DNA of 64,000 nt from Callaeas wilsoni (GCA_013398955.1 VWPU01012152.1:62001-126000), one strand, 5' to 3'. Counted from the stretch's first letter, positions 25,701 through 39,500 are shown. The notes: generated by a model from the sequence alone, not told the origin. Program-made: numbers and translations.

Positions 25701-27114
25701 AAGAGAGATAAAGCCATGGACTCTCAGAAACTGTGTGCTCTAACAAATGCATGAAATATTCCCTATCCAGGGGGTTGACACCTGAAATATGTAATCTGTG
25801 GCGAGAGCTCATGTTTTGGGAGGACGCATGTTCCCTGTCAGGTAATTTCACTTTGAGCTGTTGTTCAGTGAGACACATTTAGTGGTTGGAATGAATCTAA
25901 GTTATGGCCTGAAATTTGCTGTGTGTGAACATTTATGTGTGACCTTTTTGCTCATACATCTTCTAGAGCAGCACTGAGAATAGGGGGAGGCTTGCTGGAA
26001 GACCCATTGTATTTCAGATTTACAGCGCGTGCAGTGCTGGGATTTGCTCAGCAATAAACAACTGGGCAAACTGAAACAGAGATGCTCAATGTGCTGAGAA
26101 AACATAATGATAAAAAGTGTGGTGTACAGGGAACTTTCATCTTGATGATTGCTAGGAATGTGCAGGAGAAAGCAATTTTCATCCTTTGTTAGAGAAAATG
26201 AAGCTGCAAATTTAGGCTCTGAAACTGAACAGGATTACTTCAGAAATGTTCAACTCGGGAATTATTTTCTAGGTTGCACAAGAAAAAACAGTGGCAGTGA
26301 CAACAACAGTAGTGGCTTTTTTGTTGTGATTCTTGGTACCAATAAGTCCTAAAGTATTACTGAAAGTTTCTTTTTTGTTTTGTTTTTTCATTAACAAAGT
26401 AAGTCATGCCAGATAATAATTAATATTCTGTGATCTTTGGGAGAAATCTGGATTTCATTTTCAATATGGCATCTTATAGATGATAACTGGAGACTGTGTT
26501 AGTTGTCATTCTAATCTGTCCCTGAATATAGAGGCAAGAGTTGCATTCCTTGCTAAATTCACATTTTGCAGGTACAAGTAGTATAAGTCACAGCCACAGC
26601 TTTGCCTTCAAGTCAGATGAAATGGTCATTCTCCTTTTTTAATTGCTTCAAGGTCTACCTGAAAAGAGATCTTTCAGTTACCAAAGAAAATAACATTCTG
26701 ACCTATTTCTCCTCCCCCTTAAATTGTCAGCATTTGTGGATCTCCAGAGAGGTGCTGCACAGGCTTTCAGAACTCAAATACCTCCAGAAGCAGAATAACC
26801 TGCAGAGACTAAAGTGAAGCTGGGAATATTTGTGGGTTTTCTTCTGCACTTCACAGGATTCCCTCCTCTCAGAGTTATGCTGGTTATAGTCTGAGATTGT
26901 TCAAGGGTCTTGAATGTGTAAGGTTTAAATTGTTTTGTTTAATAATACTGTGGCACACTGGTTCATTTTTCTTCCTACATAATAAAAAGATTAAGATGAT
27001 CAGAGTAATATTAAATCAGAAGACCTTGTCAGCTGCTGGACCACACTGGCTGCAGTCCTGCTGCTCTAACACAGGATGGGTGTGTGATTCTGAGTACTGA
27101 ATTGGAGAGAAGTG
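19781..27114. other. Unique non-coding DNA
   Basis: No transposon or exon is recognised. About 19900-20340 and 20990-21300 are GC-richer with overlapping open frames on both strands. About 24640-25030 is AT-rich with a perfect octamer (POU) motif ATTTGCAT at 24926-24933 and several TAAT cores, so it is a weak candidate for a conserved non-coding element. The minus-strand frame at 25564-25878 (104 codons) has a fairly ordinary protein-like composition, but its ATG context is poor (T at -3 and +4) and I recognise no domain. Confidence 0.5.
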
Positions 27115-27175
27115 TGTCCTGGTTCTGACTGGGACAGAGTTAATTTTCTTCCTAGTAGCTGGTAGAGCGCTGGGG
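27115..27175 (+). mobile_element. 5' end fragment of an avian ERV LTR
   Basis: The stretch begins TGTCCTGGTTCTGACTGGGA and continues with ACAGAGTTAATTTTCTTCC and TAGTAGCTGGTA. I recognise this from memory as the start of a widespread avian ERV (ERVL-type) LTR. Only about the first 60 bases are recognisable; the sequence diverges after the GCGCTG at about 27170. I see no matching 3' part of the LTR downstream, so it is a truncated relic. The TG at 27115 fits an LTR terminus. Family assignment is from memory and not verified. Confidence 0.65.
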
Positions 27176-30100
27176 GGCACAGAAAGCTTCCTGTGTTTAG
27201 TTCTTTCCAGGAGGCACTGAGAAGAGGGAAGTAGCTGGATATGTTCAGTGTTCAAAGGGATAGCAAGAGTTCCTACAGGAATGTTCATGCATTGGAGGCA
27301 GGAGCTCTACACCAAAATGAGAAGACAGTTTAAATTTGGAAAGGTTTAGATAACTTTTTTTTGAAATTATAAAGAACACTTCATTATCAATATTAAAGGA
27401 GAGGGTTATCTGTAAGTTCATGTCACGTGGTAAAATGTTACTGGGTCCAAGCATGTCAAGAACAGTTCCCTCTTTACAGGGTAGTACAGGTCCAATATTC
27501 TTAAAAACATGAGCGGGAGCTGGCCCAGAACTGAACTGTGAAGACTTATCAGTCTAAGACCAAAAGAGTAACTTACAGGATATTTGCCTTTCTACCTTTT
27601 TAAAGAAATCTGCCTCTTTTTTTGGATTTATTTTCATTTCTTTTCTTTGTGGACAACTAGTGAATTTACTCATCCCTTCTATTCCAGTTACTCTTTTCTT
27701 CCTCAGCTGTTCCTGAAAAACAAATTGAACAAAGGAATCAAAACAAGTCTCCAAATTAGAGTCTTCTACATTTGGAGGCAAGCAGCAACCATGTAGTCCA
27801 TCATGATTTTTGTTTGTAGATTAACTCTAAACCCAAACATCTGCTTGTTTTAAGCTGTCTTCCTGATCCATCCACAGGGAAGTAATTTAGCAGCAGAAAA
27901 ACCTGACATAAAGAAAATTAGAAAGGTTTTCAAAAAGTCTGAAGCTGCAATGCTTTTGATTAAATTTCCCTTATGTTTTCACAGGTTTTGGGAAATTTGA
28001 CGTTTGACACTTAGGGAAACAAGGTTTTGAAGTAAACTCCAGAGTTAAAAAACCATCCCAGATACAGTCAGATATTCTCAGGAATGTCCAATAAATGATA
28101 GCTACTAATTACATTTTCTGTTATAAACTTGAGGATTAAAGAACAAACTATATATAACCCCAGATTTGGTTTGTGTGAGGCTGGTTGACCCTGTCTGCTA
28201 AGCATGGCAATATGTACAGATGTTATCTCTGCTCTGTGAACTATTAGAACTTGCATAATGACAGCAATTAATCACATTAGTGCTTTAATGCCCTTGAATG
28301 ACATCTTTCAACTTGCAGAAACTTTGCGTTATGGAATTTGTTGAAGTAGGAAATATTTTTATGGTATTTTCTCTTTAGATACCCTTTTAACCTTCTCAAG
28401 CAATTTAGAGCACATATCTTGTGATAACTCAATTTCCTGTCTTAATTGCACGTCGTTACTTCCCGAGATGGGGTGAGCATGCTGAAAATACCAATTTTCC
28501 ACTTCAGTATCCTGTCTGGAGAGGAATGGGGCTTTGAGGGGTGGGCTTTGGAAGAGCTCTAAACCAACAAGGGAGCCACAGGAGAGGCATAGCAAAATGT
28601 AGTCCTAGTTTTTCACCTTCCCTTTCCAGAAAGAGTTGCTTAAGAGTGTCTTGTGAAATATTTTTGAGTTCTAGAAAGGTGTTAGTTTGACAGTCCATAA
28701 ATATGGGAGCCCTTTTGGGTGCACTGAGAGCGCTTGCTTTATGCCTGCCCTCTGGCAATCACTTTAAAGCTACAAGGAAGTATCCAATAGATGATAATTT
28801 TGCTGACATACAGGTAAAGATCAATATTGGCGAACTATCAAGTTCAACTTAATTTTACAGGAGTCCTCAAGTATCAGTAACACACCTGCCATGGATACAG
28901 TCAAGCTGAACAGAGGTTTTAGTGGTGAAATGGCTGAATATGATGTACTCAGTTCTTCTCTCTCCCCACTTGGTGCTGATTTTGTCTTCTTGCTGAAAAT
29001 GCTCATAACAGGTCAAATTGCTCCATTGAATTTGATGGTTATTTGAAATGTTTTATCATATTCTCAATAAGGAAAGTTCCAAGATTATTCATTAATCCTT
29101 CCTTTATTTCCTGCTTTTGCTTACTTCCTCAGTGAAGACAGTATTCTCACTTCTATGTCCTTTGTGCAGTTTTTCAGCACTGGTTTTCTTTGTTGCCCAT
29201 TCTGTCTGTCGTAGTCAGCTCTTGCCCTTGGTGCCCCATGGGGCCCTCTATTTGCAGCACTTCACTATGGCAGGAATTTTTTATTTGGTTTTTAGGGGCT
29301 TTTCCCCCTTTCTTTCTTTCAATATGCACCCAATAGTCAAATTTGGTTCATGTTGTTGACTTTTGAGCACATTGTCTCGGTAGAAAAATTACCAAAAGGC
29401 AGAAAATGGAGGTGATTCTTTGGAAAAAAAAATAGTCAGAAGGGTAGGAGTTAGGCTTCCTCGAGCCCTCTCCTGAGTGTCTGTTCACTAGGAAAATGTG
29501 GTCTGCAGGATTGTTTGTACATCCTACACTAAATTGTGTGTTTTGTCCTGTATTTTATGCCGAATGAAGAGCCAATGTCTACTACAAGGCTCTTGGAAAT
29601 CCCATTGTAAAGAGAAAATGTGTATTCCCTGAGCAAACAGGACTAATCATGTCATCCCTGAGATTACGTTTCTTCTCATTTTTGCTGTTCTAAAAATATG
29701 CATGGAGGCTGTGCAGACAAGGGGGGTAAATAGATAAATCTAAGTAGATCAAGCCTAACTGTGATCAGGTGATTGCAGTGCTTGGATAACATCCTCTGCT
29801 GAAGGAAATTAATTTTTATTGATATTTACACATAATCTCAGCACAGAACCTTTTGCCATCACTTTGGGTGCCTGCTGTAAACTGATGGTACACTAAACCA
29901 AAAAATATTTAGAAACAAATGTATGTGACAAAAGCCCAGAGTAAACATGTAGTAAAATGAAATGATTTGCTATTTGAGGTTGGAGTTTTAGCAGCTGAAT
30001 GTGTGAGTTTGTCAGGGTTGCAGCAGCCACCAGGTGCCCAGCCAAGAGTCTCGACATTTCAGGATGAACGTACACGGAGCAAGTCCAGGCTCTGATGGCC

Positions 30101-31874
30101 TCGGAGGATGAGCCTTTTGCTATGGGCTTCAGTCCTTTGAGGAAAAGTGAGATTTGGGTGAGACTTGTCTACCTTTAAGTGTAGGTATCTACATTTAATC
30201 CAGGCATCTTGATTCCCTTCATAAATCATGGACAGGCCTCCTTTCATCTCATCCGAAAGCTGACATCTAAAACAGCTGAGGTGAGTACCAGGCTCCTGTT
30301 CATGGACTTCAAAAGGAATCAAGATGACCAGCTTGCTTGAAGGTGTCCAAGCGTGTGGGAGAAGCCTGTGCCAAGAGTCTACAATAAAAAGGGGTTCAAG
30401 AAATTGAAATTATTTAATGTTAGTGTCACAGTATCTGGGAATTCATGTCCATTTCTAAGCAGAATTAATCATGGCACAAAGTGCAACTGTGTGGTTGTTG
30501 GAGAGATGAAGGGAAGGGTACCCAGTCTGTGCTAACAGAAGATAGGAATGCCTTCAGTTCCCTTGGTTATATTTGTTTGTCTCTGTTCTGTGTTCACAAG
30601 GTAAAAAATTAAGTAAACTGGGTAGAAAGTGCTGGCTTCCATTGCCAAATCTTCTGGTGACCTCTACAGAGATGGTGTTGAGTTTGAAATGTTTTGGAAG
30701 GGAGAAAAATGCATGGTACATCTGCCATTGGTTCATTTTCTAAAACACCTTGCAAGTAAAGGTTTATTTCAGGTGATGAAGGTGTAGCTTAGAGCAATGT
30801 TTTCTTTGAAATCATTTATGAAATAACTTATCCCAGCAGTTTTTATAAAGAAGCAAAAAGTGACCATCAGTGTGGCACAAACCAACAGAATAGGATATTT
30901 TCATTATAGATAGTTGGGGTTATTTATGTCTCCCCTGACTGAAACACAGAGTGTTATTAAATAACTCTACCTTAAGTCATTTGGTAAAATTCCCACTGAA
31001 TCAAGGTTCACTGTGTACAAATGATTCCAGACAAGCAGGGAAGACACACTGGCTGTGCAGTCTGATCTGGAATTGCTTCACCTTATGGCTTGGCTAATGA
31101 GATATTGATTTTCACAGAGCAGGTCATGCTCGAGAAAAAAGGAGAGACTCAGTTGCAATTATGAAAGTCATTTTCAATTGAAAGTGGAGAAAGGTTTTCT
31201 TTCTGGATAGCAGGTAATACATTTTAGCCAAGTCTTTCTCACAGTTGTCAGGATTTGATACAAAGGAAAATAAAACTGAAAACAAAAAGGACGATATTGA
31301 ATATATATGCTCCTATTTTCATAAGCTGTATTTAAAAGATATCTTCTAACTATTTTGCAGGAAAGATAAACGGAGTCTGTTAAATACTTAATGTCTCACA
31401 GCTCCAGCCATAAGTCACAGGGACTTTGCACAAAATCCTAGCAGCACTCTGGTTTCAGCAGCTCTGAGCAATCTTTTCAGCTGACCTACAACGGCGGAAA
31501 CAGCAGAAAACATAACCTTCAAGATGCTCTTTTCTTATTACAAGCATAACATTATTCATTCCTAAACTCAGTTGTCTACTCTCACTAAAATCAAAGTCTC
31601 TCTCCTTAGGCATGGATCTCTGACAGCCTTTCTTGGGATTTGATGGATGAGGGCAGGAGCCTGCAGGAGAGCTGAGGCTCCAGGCTGAGGAGTGTGGGAT
31701 CCCACTGTACTGGGGCTGCCAGCGCTGGAATTCCTTCTCTCCACATTAGCTGCTGTCGAGCCGTTGCTTTGCATTTGCGATGCAGTGTCAGCAACACGCC
31801 AAGGGTTTAGCATTGCTGAGCAGTGCTTCCACAGTGGTGCATCTCTGTGTTTCCTTTCTGTCCTCCTGAGGGCA
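27176..31874. other. Unique AT-rich non-coding DNA
   Basis: Nothing beyond ordinary AT-rich sequence is visible. The first 100 or so bases might hold degraded remains of the LTR that starts at 27115, but I cannot align them. Open frames are short, and none is convincing. Confidence 0.55.
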
Positions 31875-32195
31875 TTACAGAATGGCCTGGGTTTCCAGTT
31901 CTACCTGGAACCATCCAGTTCTACCTCCCTGCCTTAGGCAGGGACACCTTCCGCTATCCCAGGTTGTTCAGAGCCCCATTCATCCTTGCCTTGAATATTT
32001 CCAGGGATGAGGCATCCACAGCTTCTCTGAGCAGCCTGTGCCAGGGCTTCACCACTCTCACAGTTGAGAATTTCTTCCTAACAGCCAATCTAAACCTGTC
32101 TTCTCTCAATTAAAAGCTGTTACCTTTGTCCTATCACTACAAGCTCTTGTCAAAAGTCCCTCTCCAGCTTTCTTGGAGGCCCCCCTTGAAATGTG
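31875..32195 (-). mobile_element. CR1 LINE 3' end fragment (minus strand)
   Basis: On plus, this is the reverse complement of the CR1 3' end: ACAGAATGGCCTGGGTTTCC at the terminus, then GGCAGGGACACCTTCCGCTA, TTGAATATTTCCAGGGATGA, GGCATCCACAGCTTCTCTGA, TTTCTTCCTAACAGCCAATC, TTGTCCTATCACTACAAGC and CCCTCTCCAGCTTTCTTGGA. Each block corresponds in order to the avian CR1 consensus I know. Similarity is lost near 32195, so the copy is 5'-truncated. Near the terminus a 12-base unit CCAGTTCTACCT is duplicated (31895-31906 and 31915-31926) where the consensus has a single related segment. The frames overlapping this block are shadows of the repeat. Confidence 0.93.
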
Positions 32196-33379
32196 CTGGC
32201 TTCCCTTTCTGTGCCATGGAAAACACAGCATTAGGAGACTCATCTCCTGTTTTTTTTCCCTCCTCTTGCCTCTTCCCCTGGCTTTCTTGGTCTCTAGAGG
32301 GATCCTGGCAGAGGGCACCCAGAGGCTGCACCCAGGCAGGCATTTCCACAAGTAGTTCTTTGATCATGTGCTGCTCCTTGAGAACTTGCATCAATTTCTA
32401 CCTGGGATTTGAGGTTAACACCTTAAGACACTTAATTTGTAAAATTTAGTTTTTCTAGTAAGAGATTGATTACCAGTCTAATCCGTATGCTTCCTGTGGG
32501 ATATTATCCTCTACAGACCTATTTGAAGTAATTTTATTATAAGGTTTTTTAATACCTAGGAAGATTACTTGCTCAGGAAAAGTGCTTGTGTGAATAACAG
32601 AGATGATGTCTTCAGTGCTTTCTGGGTCCTTCAGGACCTCCTTTTAATCTTCTTCTCTAAAGACAATGTCCTTCTTTTTGCTATTCCCTTGGGAATACTT
32701 GTCAGAGGGCAAGAATGCTATTTAAGAATGTTCAAGTGTTCTCTACAGCTGAATGACTTCATAAAGTAGGGAAATATTAGAGAATATTTTGTTGTTTTGC
32801 ATATAGAAAACTTTTTACCTCTAGAGTGGTAAAAAGTTATGTCTCTGTTTCTGTTAGTAAGAGCCCTGCTATGTCCTCTCCTATGGTTTTATTCTCTGTT
32901 TGCAGCATGCTCTTCTGTTTGAATGCTTCTAAGTTGCCCTAAAACTTTCAGTATCTCCAGACCAATAAAAAGAATTAAAATGTGACTATGAAAGCATTGT
33001 ATTGAAAGAAAGTAATGAAATTAAGATGGAAAATGCCATTATAAATAATGTATTTTAATAAATAACTGTACACTGCAGAATTTCAATTACAGAAAAACAT
33101 GCTTTACCCAAGTAATTACTAAAGAAATTGCTGTAGGAACACATTCATTCATTGAATTATAGGACAGAAATTCTTTCTCTGATTGCATCTTCCGTTGTGA
33201 GGGGAGCAATCACAGCAAACACCAAGCTCTAATAACACCCTCTCTTTAGGGATTAGAATTTACTGGCAGGTGGGAATGTGGAAAGGCTAATGAAAGGTTG
33301 CTGCTTCCTGTGCACAAAGGGAATGAACGGAACTAGTCAGACACAAAGCAAGAGCCCTGATGGCTGGCAGGTAACTCAG
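32196..33379. other. Unique non-coding DNA
   Basis: Sequence directly after the CR1 (about 32196-32340) is CT-rich, with a T8 run followed by CCCTCC, and could be diverged flank or a rearranged CR1 remnant. The rest is AT-rich, and I see no gene or repeat in it. Confidence 0.5.
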
Positions 33380-33574
33380 CGGCTCGTCGTGGCCGCGCCT
33401 TTCAGCAGGTGTTGGGTCTGTAGGACTTTGGAGGGTGTTGTGTTCATCCCTGCAGCTTGCTGGGGGGCATTTCAGGTGTGCAGCGTGCATACAGCCCGTG
33501 AGAAGAGAGCAGAACACCCCGGGGCGTGACAGGAAATGCTCTTTGTTGGGGCGTCCTTTGCGTGAGCCGGGCCG
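33380..33574. other. Small CpG cluster
   Basis: I count 13 CpG dinucleotides in 195 bases, in a window where CpG is otherwise scarce. They fall in two groups, 33380-33396 and about 33484-33574. The length is at the lower limit for a CpG island, and no TATA box or exon-like frame is attached that I can support. It could be a small orphan CpG island, an alternative promoter, or a recently arrived or unmethylated segment. Confidence 0.5.
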
Positions 33575-36500
33575 AGACTTTGGTGGCTTGAGAGTCCATT
33601 TTGGAGGAGAGGGAATGTCAGAGATGTTTGCCATAGTTCACACAGGCAATGGGGGCTTCTGTACCTTGAGGATCTCATGTCCATCCCTGGAGCTGTCTGT
33701 GGGGTCGGGATAATCCAGCTGGATCTTCCCCACCGTGGTGGGAGCTTTGAAGCAGAGACTGGTGCCACTCCAGGACAGGAAAAGACACACTGGACTATTC
33801 ACAGAGGTGACTATAACACAACCCAAGGCATCTTCATGTTTCAGGGTTCAGTGTCCAGCTGGCCTGAGGGGAAAAGATCTCTGGCAGTGGTTTTCAAAAG
33901 GGGGAGGAAAATGGGAAGTGTCTGGAGTGGAGCTGTGACAGGAGAAGTTTCCAGCAAAGATCTGCTTTTCTGATTGCTGTACAGTGGAAATAAGAAAAGC
34001 TGAGGGGGAAAAAAGTAATTAAGAAATTTAATGTAATCACTGAAAAGTAACAGATTAAATGGGGAAAACATGCAGTTTATGCAATGTGATGTTCTACGTG
34101 CAAAGTTAGCAAAAAAACCCTAGAAGTAGGGCATCATCCTTTTAGTGCTTCCTTAGGTGCCATGTGGACCCAATTCTGTTTCAGTTTGTTCATAATTGAG
34201 AACAGTCTATTGATTGTAAAGTGTTTGTTTACATCTTAGATGACAAACAAGGAACAATGATTCTGTATTCTCAAGTCAGTATTTTGCAGGGTATTTTCTT
34301 TTTACCTCGGAAAATGACCTTTCCTTTTGTTGTGCAACTGGACACCTTTCTCTCTCCTGATGTTTGTATGGATTGAGTTTAGAAGTATTGATGTGTTTTT
34401 AACTTCTGTCAGAGAAAGGTAACTTGTTCAGTTTTTCCCCCTAGATTTTCTATAAAAGCCATCTTTTTTTTTTTTTCCCCTCCACTGGTAACATTGGTTT
34501 TTTAATACTTCCTTATCTGTTCTTATTGTGCTGTGAGTTCTAGAATGTTCTTGTAGAAAATGGTTATTTTTTCATCCTAATCTCACCAGTGAGTCAGTCC
34601 AGCACACATTCTTATTACAGGATTACTTGACATTTCTTTTTTATTTAGTAAAAAACATCTGAGTTGTCTTTGAATTTTCTGTGCAAAGACAATCTATAAA
34701 GGTCTTCAGCAGATACTGTACAAAGAAAAATGTGTCTATGGGGATACAGATTCTTCCTGTTGCTGGTGTTGCTGTAGGGTTTTGATCAACTGTTCATAGA
34801 GGACATGAGAAGTTCTTTTGCTTTCCTCTGGAAAATGACTTACACATTTATCAGCTTCTCTTCCTGGAATAGTATGTATGGTAGAAGTACAAATATTTTC
34901 AACAGGATATTCAGTCTATTACTTTAGAACAACAGATAGTGGAATGAAACTTGTTCTATTATAGTCTGACTCCTTCTGAAGCAATTTCAGATCTCACAAA
35001 AAATTTGAATGTGGGAATTGCACAAATATTTGTGCTTTCTAAATCACATTTACACAGGTATTTGCTTGATGCTATTATTTTCCATAAAAATGTAATGAGG
35101 TACTAATGTAAAAATCCATTCATAGTAGGAAACACAAGATCTTTAGCAAAAAAACCTGTTGTGGGATTAGTCTGTACAGCTTCCTTAAAGTTCTGGGCTG
35201 GATCACAGCTTTAAGGAAGGGCACTGATCTGTTATTACAACCTCTGTGTTTTATGCTGTGCACAAATTGTCTCTGAGACCCACTTAGATATGGAACACAG
35301 AGCACGAAGCTGGCACACACTTCACAAGCTTGGCATTGCTTCCATAGGTGAGCAAACCAGCTGTTAATTCTGGGAGTGCTGTGACACCAAGAACTTAATG
35401 CACTCTAGGCTGTGCTTTTCCATCACTGTGGCTGTTTTGCACTCGGTGTCTGTATGGCCACACACGGATTTGCATGGAGAGCTGACGTGCAGTAAATTGG
35501 GTGTGGATTCACCACACAGCGTTTCCAAACAACTCACTCAGCAATAAAGCAAGGTTGTGGTCAGGTTGCCTTTCCTGCTTTCAGCTGCTCCACAGGGGCT
35601 ACCAAATGCAGCTACTGCAAACTAGTTTTCCTTACAGACATAGTTTTTATCAAATTCTGCATATTTTAAAATTGTCAACAGTTGGTTTAGAAAATTGGGA
35701 AATCATATCAAAATATGACTGCTGCACTTTCATTATAAATGCTTTGATTTTTCTATCGAACTGAATTTTATAACACGCAAACCCCAAACTCCAGGCTTTA
35801 TATGAACAGATTTCAAATGTCATGACCAGTATGGCATATTTCTAGGGCACATAGAAGAAACTCCCTCATGCCTGTTTTGACCAGAAACTTGGTTTTCCCA
35901 GTATCACTCTGTCCTTGTCTGTCAAACTCATAATTTACATTGTGTGGAGAAAGGCTTGTAAGTGCTGCCAATTTTGAACAAATGGGACTTACTTATAACT
36001 CCAGACATGAGAAGTCTTTGGAAATGCTGTGCAGTCATTATGCTTATTAAAGTTGCTATTAATGGGATAGAATAGATATTAATTGGATAGAGCAAAGTCA
36101 AACTTACTTAGCATAAAATTTGAGTGTTTGGTAGTGCACTGCAGTGGATTGAGTTGGATCGGTCCCCAGGCATTCTCCACCTGGAATACAATGGCACTCA
36201 GCTCCATGGGCTCAGACTCCTCTGTTGAACTTCCTGATCTCTTAAGATGCAAGACAGAAAACTTCATCCTTGCCAGCTGGGAGGTGCCCTTGGTTCTTTT
36301 TTATTTATTGCTGAAAATATGAACAGAGATGACTGATTTAAAAATGGACTGCTAGAGAGTAGATAATGTAAAGGGGAAACGGTTGTTCCTGTTTCGTTTT
36401 TGTTGTCTAATCCTCTCCAGCATCCTCTGGAATGTGGATGAAATCTCCATGAAATCAATTAAATCAGTTATAGTGTTATGTAGATGTAGCCTTAAAAATG

Positions 36501-39500
36501 CTATTTTATAATCATAGGTTGAAATGGGCAATTTCAAGGCAATTTTCCTTTGCTTTGAATGGCTTAAACTCAGGGGTAAATCTTGACAGAGTTTCCAATT
36601 TCCAGATGTGTGTGGTCATTGGAGACTCGAAGGTGCTTCTTCCCCTGCCTGCTGCTGCCCTGCCTGGTGCAGTTCCCACTGAGCTGCTGTGGCACACTGG
36701 TTCTAGCAGGCTCATTAAAGCCCATGTTACTAGACCCAGCCAGGGCTGGTTTTCATGCTGTTGGTGATGCCTTTCAGTTCTAAGAAAAAAATCTAAAGAT
36801 AAAAACAGAATATTGAAAAAAAAATTATCTTTGTAAAGGCACTTTTCTAATAGCAGAACAAAACAAAAAAAAAAAAAAGGCAAAGCTCAGGTTTGCTCAC
36901 AGGCCTCTTTACTCCTCCCTGTTAAAGCTTTGACTTTTGGGAGCAGCATTTCCTTGTCTTGTTTTGAACTTTCCATGTTTGATTACTTCAACTTCGAATT
37001 GGCATTGACTACTACACTGACCTGAGCAATTTATGGGGCAAAACTAATTCTAAATCTGAATCTCTACCGCAAAGGTTGAACTGGTTTGAAATGTGGTACA
37101 GATTGCTGTGTTTAAGTGCAGCACAGGCGTTACCAATGTTTGGCTCACTGCACAGGTCGAGTTCAAAAGCTGTATCACAGACTGAACGCCTTCCCAGAGT
37201 TTGTGCCTGGAGGTGGCACCTGGCCCCAGGGCGGTCAGGCTCTGCCCACAGCACTTGTCTGGGAGCTGCTGGGATGATGGAGTGGGAGGGAGGAGAGCTG
37301 AAGCACTTGGAGCATATAAAATCCTCATTGAAAATTCAGTTGTTTGAGCATCCAATTCAGTTGATCTCATGTCAGGCATCTTCTTGACTTTTTTTTCTTT
37401 TAAGGAAAAGGCATGTAATAATTTCTGATTTCTTCCTCTATGAGTAAAATTTCAACGTCAAAGTGCCAAATGTTGCAGAGCACTCAAGGGCCTGGGAGGC
37501 AAACAGGCATTTAAGTAGCAGTGGGATGCAGCAGGCAGCAGAGCTCTGTCCCTCCGTGCCCGTCCCAGTGCCCCTGGCTCTTCATTCCAGCGGCACCTGC
37601 GAGCCTGCAGAGGTGCAGGTGTGTCGGGATGCCCTCTGGTCTGAGGCAGATGAAGATTGCTCTCCCTAGGGCACTTCCACAGAGCTCTCAGAGGTGGACT
37701 GGGTGTGCCACTGGCTCCGCTGCAGCAGTGATACAGTAAAAATCCCAAAGTCACTTAAGTCAGTAGGAATGCACACAGAAATATATCTGTAAGTCCGTGC
37801 TGAAAAGGGAAGTGTCAAGCAGTTCAGTTCCTGTTCTGGAAATAGAGTGACTGGGATAAAGCAAGGGGAATCGGGAGAAAACAGTGTATCCTTGGAGAGC
37901 TTTTTGTAAGAAGGCAGAATCCAGGAAAATTAGCCAGGAGAGGGACAAGCTGTGTTTTTACAGGCCTGTAAACTTTGGATGACACCTCTGGTTTAGTCTT
38001 AAATAGGCTTTAGCGTTCCATTTTATCTCTGCTCTCCAAAAGCCAGTTGTATTTGTTTATTCTGCGGTTTAGGTATCTTTTCCTCACTGTTTCATGTCTC
38101 TGCTTTTGTCCCACAAGATACTGAACATCTGTAGGATCCTGATGATATTACATTTTTACTGACTTGAAAATGAATTGAGAACTAAAGCTCTCATTCCTCC
38201 ATCTTTTACCAAGTGCTGCTTGAGATGCCAGTGTGGTTTTTTTGCCACCCAAGTGATCACTAAACAGTGAGTTTCTCTTACTCTGAAACCCAGATGATTG
38301 TGTATGATTTACTCATTTGTGTTTTTAAAAAGTGCTTCAGTCTTTTTGTTTACAGGGCTTTGAAAAAGCAGTGAAACACAGTGATGTCTTTATCAGATTC
38401 TTTTCTAATTAATCAAGAGTCAGAGAAGAAACAAACAAAGGAAAAAAGAAAATTATCTAAGTGAAAGTCTGCAAATAAAGAACTTGAAGTGTGACATGAG
38501 AACAAAGCTTGCATAATATTAATGGATACATTTTAAAAATTATTTTTAAGTATGCATTTTCTGTTAACTCTCAAGGGAAAAAAATTGTTTGACTATAGCT
38601 GGTTTTTTTCCACCAAAATGTTAACACTGCCATCCTGGAATAGGTATATGGTATCATACAGATCCATGGGTTTATGTTTAAGAGTATTAAACTCTAAATA
38701 CAGCAGAACAAAACCAGCTATCCTTATTCTTAGCTTTCCTTATTCAGTTATAGATATTCTTTTCCTTTTCAGAAAATCAGTCCTGTAAACATTTGCCTGA
38801 TACTTCCCCTGGCAGATGTGAGTGGCACACAGAGAAATAAGGGTTGAACCAACCCCAGAGCTCTCTGATGAGCCCAAGTGGGCTCTAACGAAGGCCATGA
38901 TTTGACAATTCAAAAAGAATCCCATTGGTGCCTTTTTTCTTTTTCTCTAAAATGGAAGTGAGATGATAATGATGGCTGATTTCTAGTCTCCTGATGCTGA
39001 TGGAGGATATGAGTTAAATTGGGTCTAGTAATAAAATGAACCCCTAGAAGAAAATTATAATCAGACTCCTAAGTGGTTATAATTGCTGAGGATTGGAGTA
39101 AAAGCTATTCAAATAACATCCAGCTGTAGGCACTGTGAACTCTTTAACTGAATCCAAGATGGGTTATTCCTGATTTTCTCACATTTTTTCTTTCTGCCTA
39201 GGTCTGTAGTTTTCTTTCAGAATGAATGTGCCCTAGCCATCTTGTTATGGTTATTTAATTAAGATATTTGTGAATTAAAAATGCTCCATTTTTAAATACA
39301 CCTACATGTAAAGTGAAATCTGTCAGTGATAGAAAATTGAGTGGTGCAAGTAGAAAGGAAAATATCCATTATCAAAGGTGACAGAGCCCAGCAAAGCCTT
39401 TTCCAGCTGCTTGGCTTTGGAGCCATTGCAGAGCCCTGTGTTGCTGGGAGGGAGGAGAGGCAGCGAGGGCTGGGATGTGCTGCAAGCTGGGATGAGACCG

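Noticed and set aside
36512..36883. 123-codon minus frame with a Phe-rich start
   Set aside because: The hydrophobic start is the translation of a 14-base A run and AT-rich DNA, not a membrane segment of a real protein.
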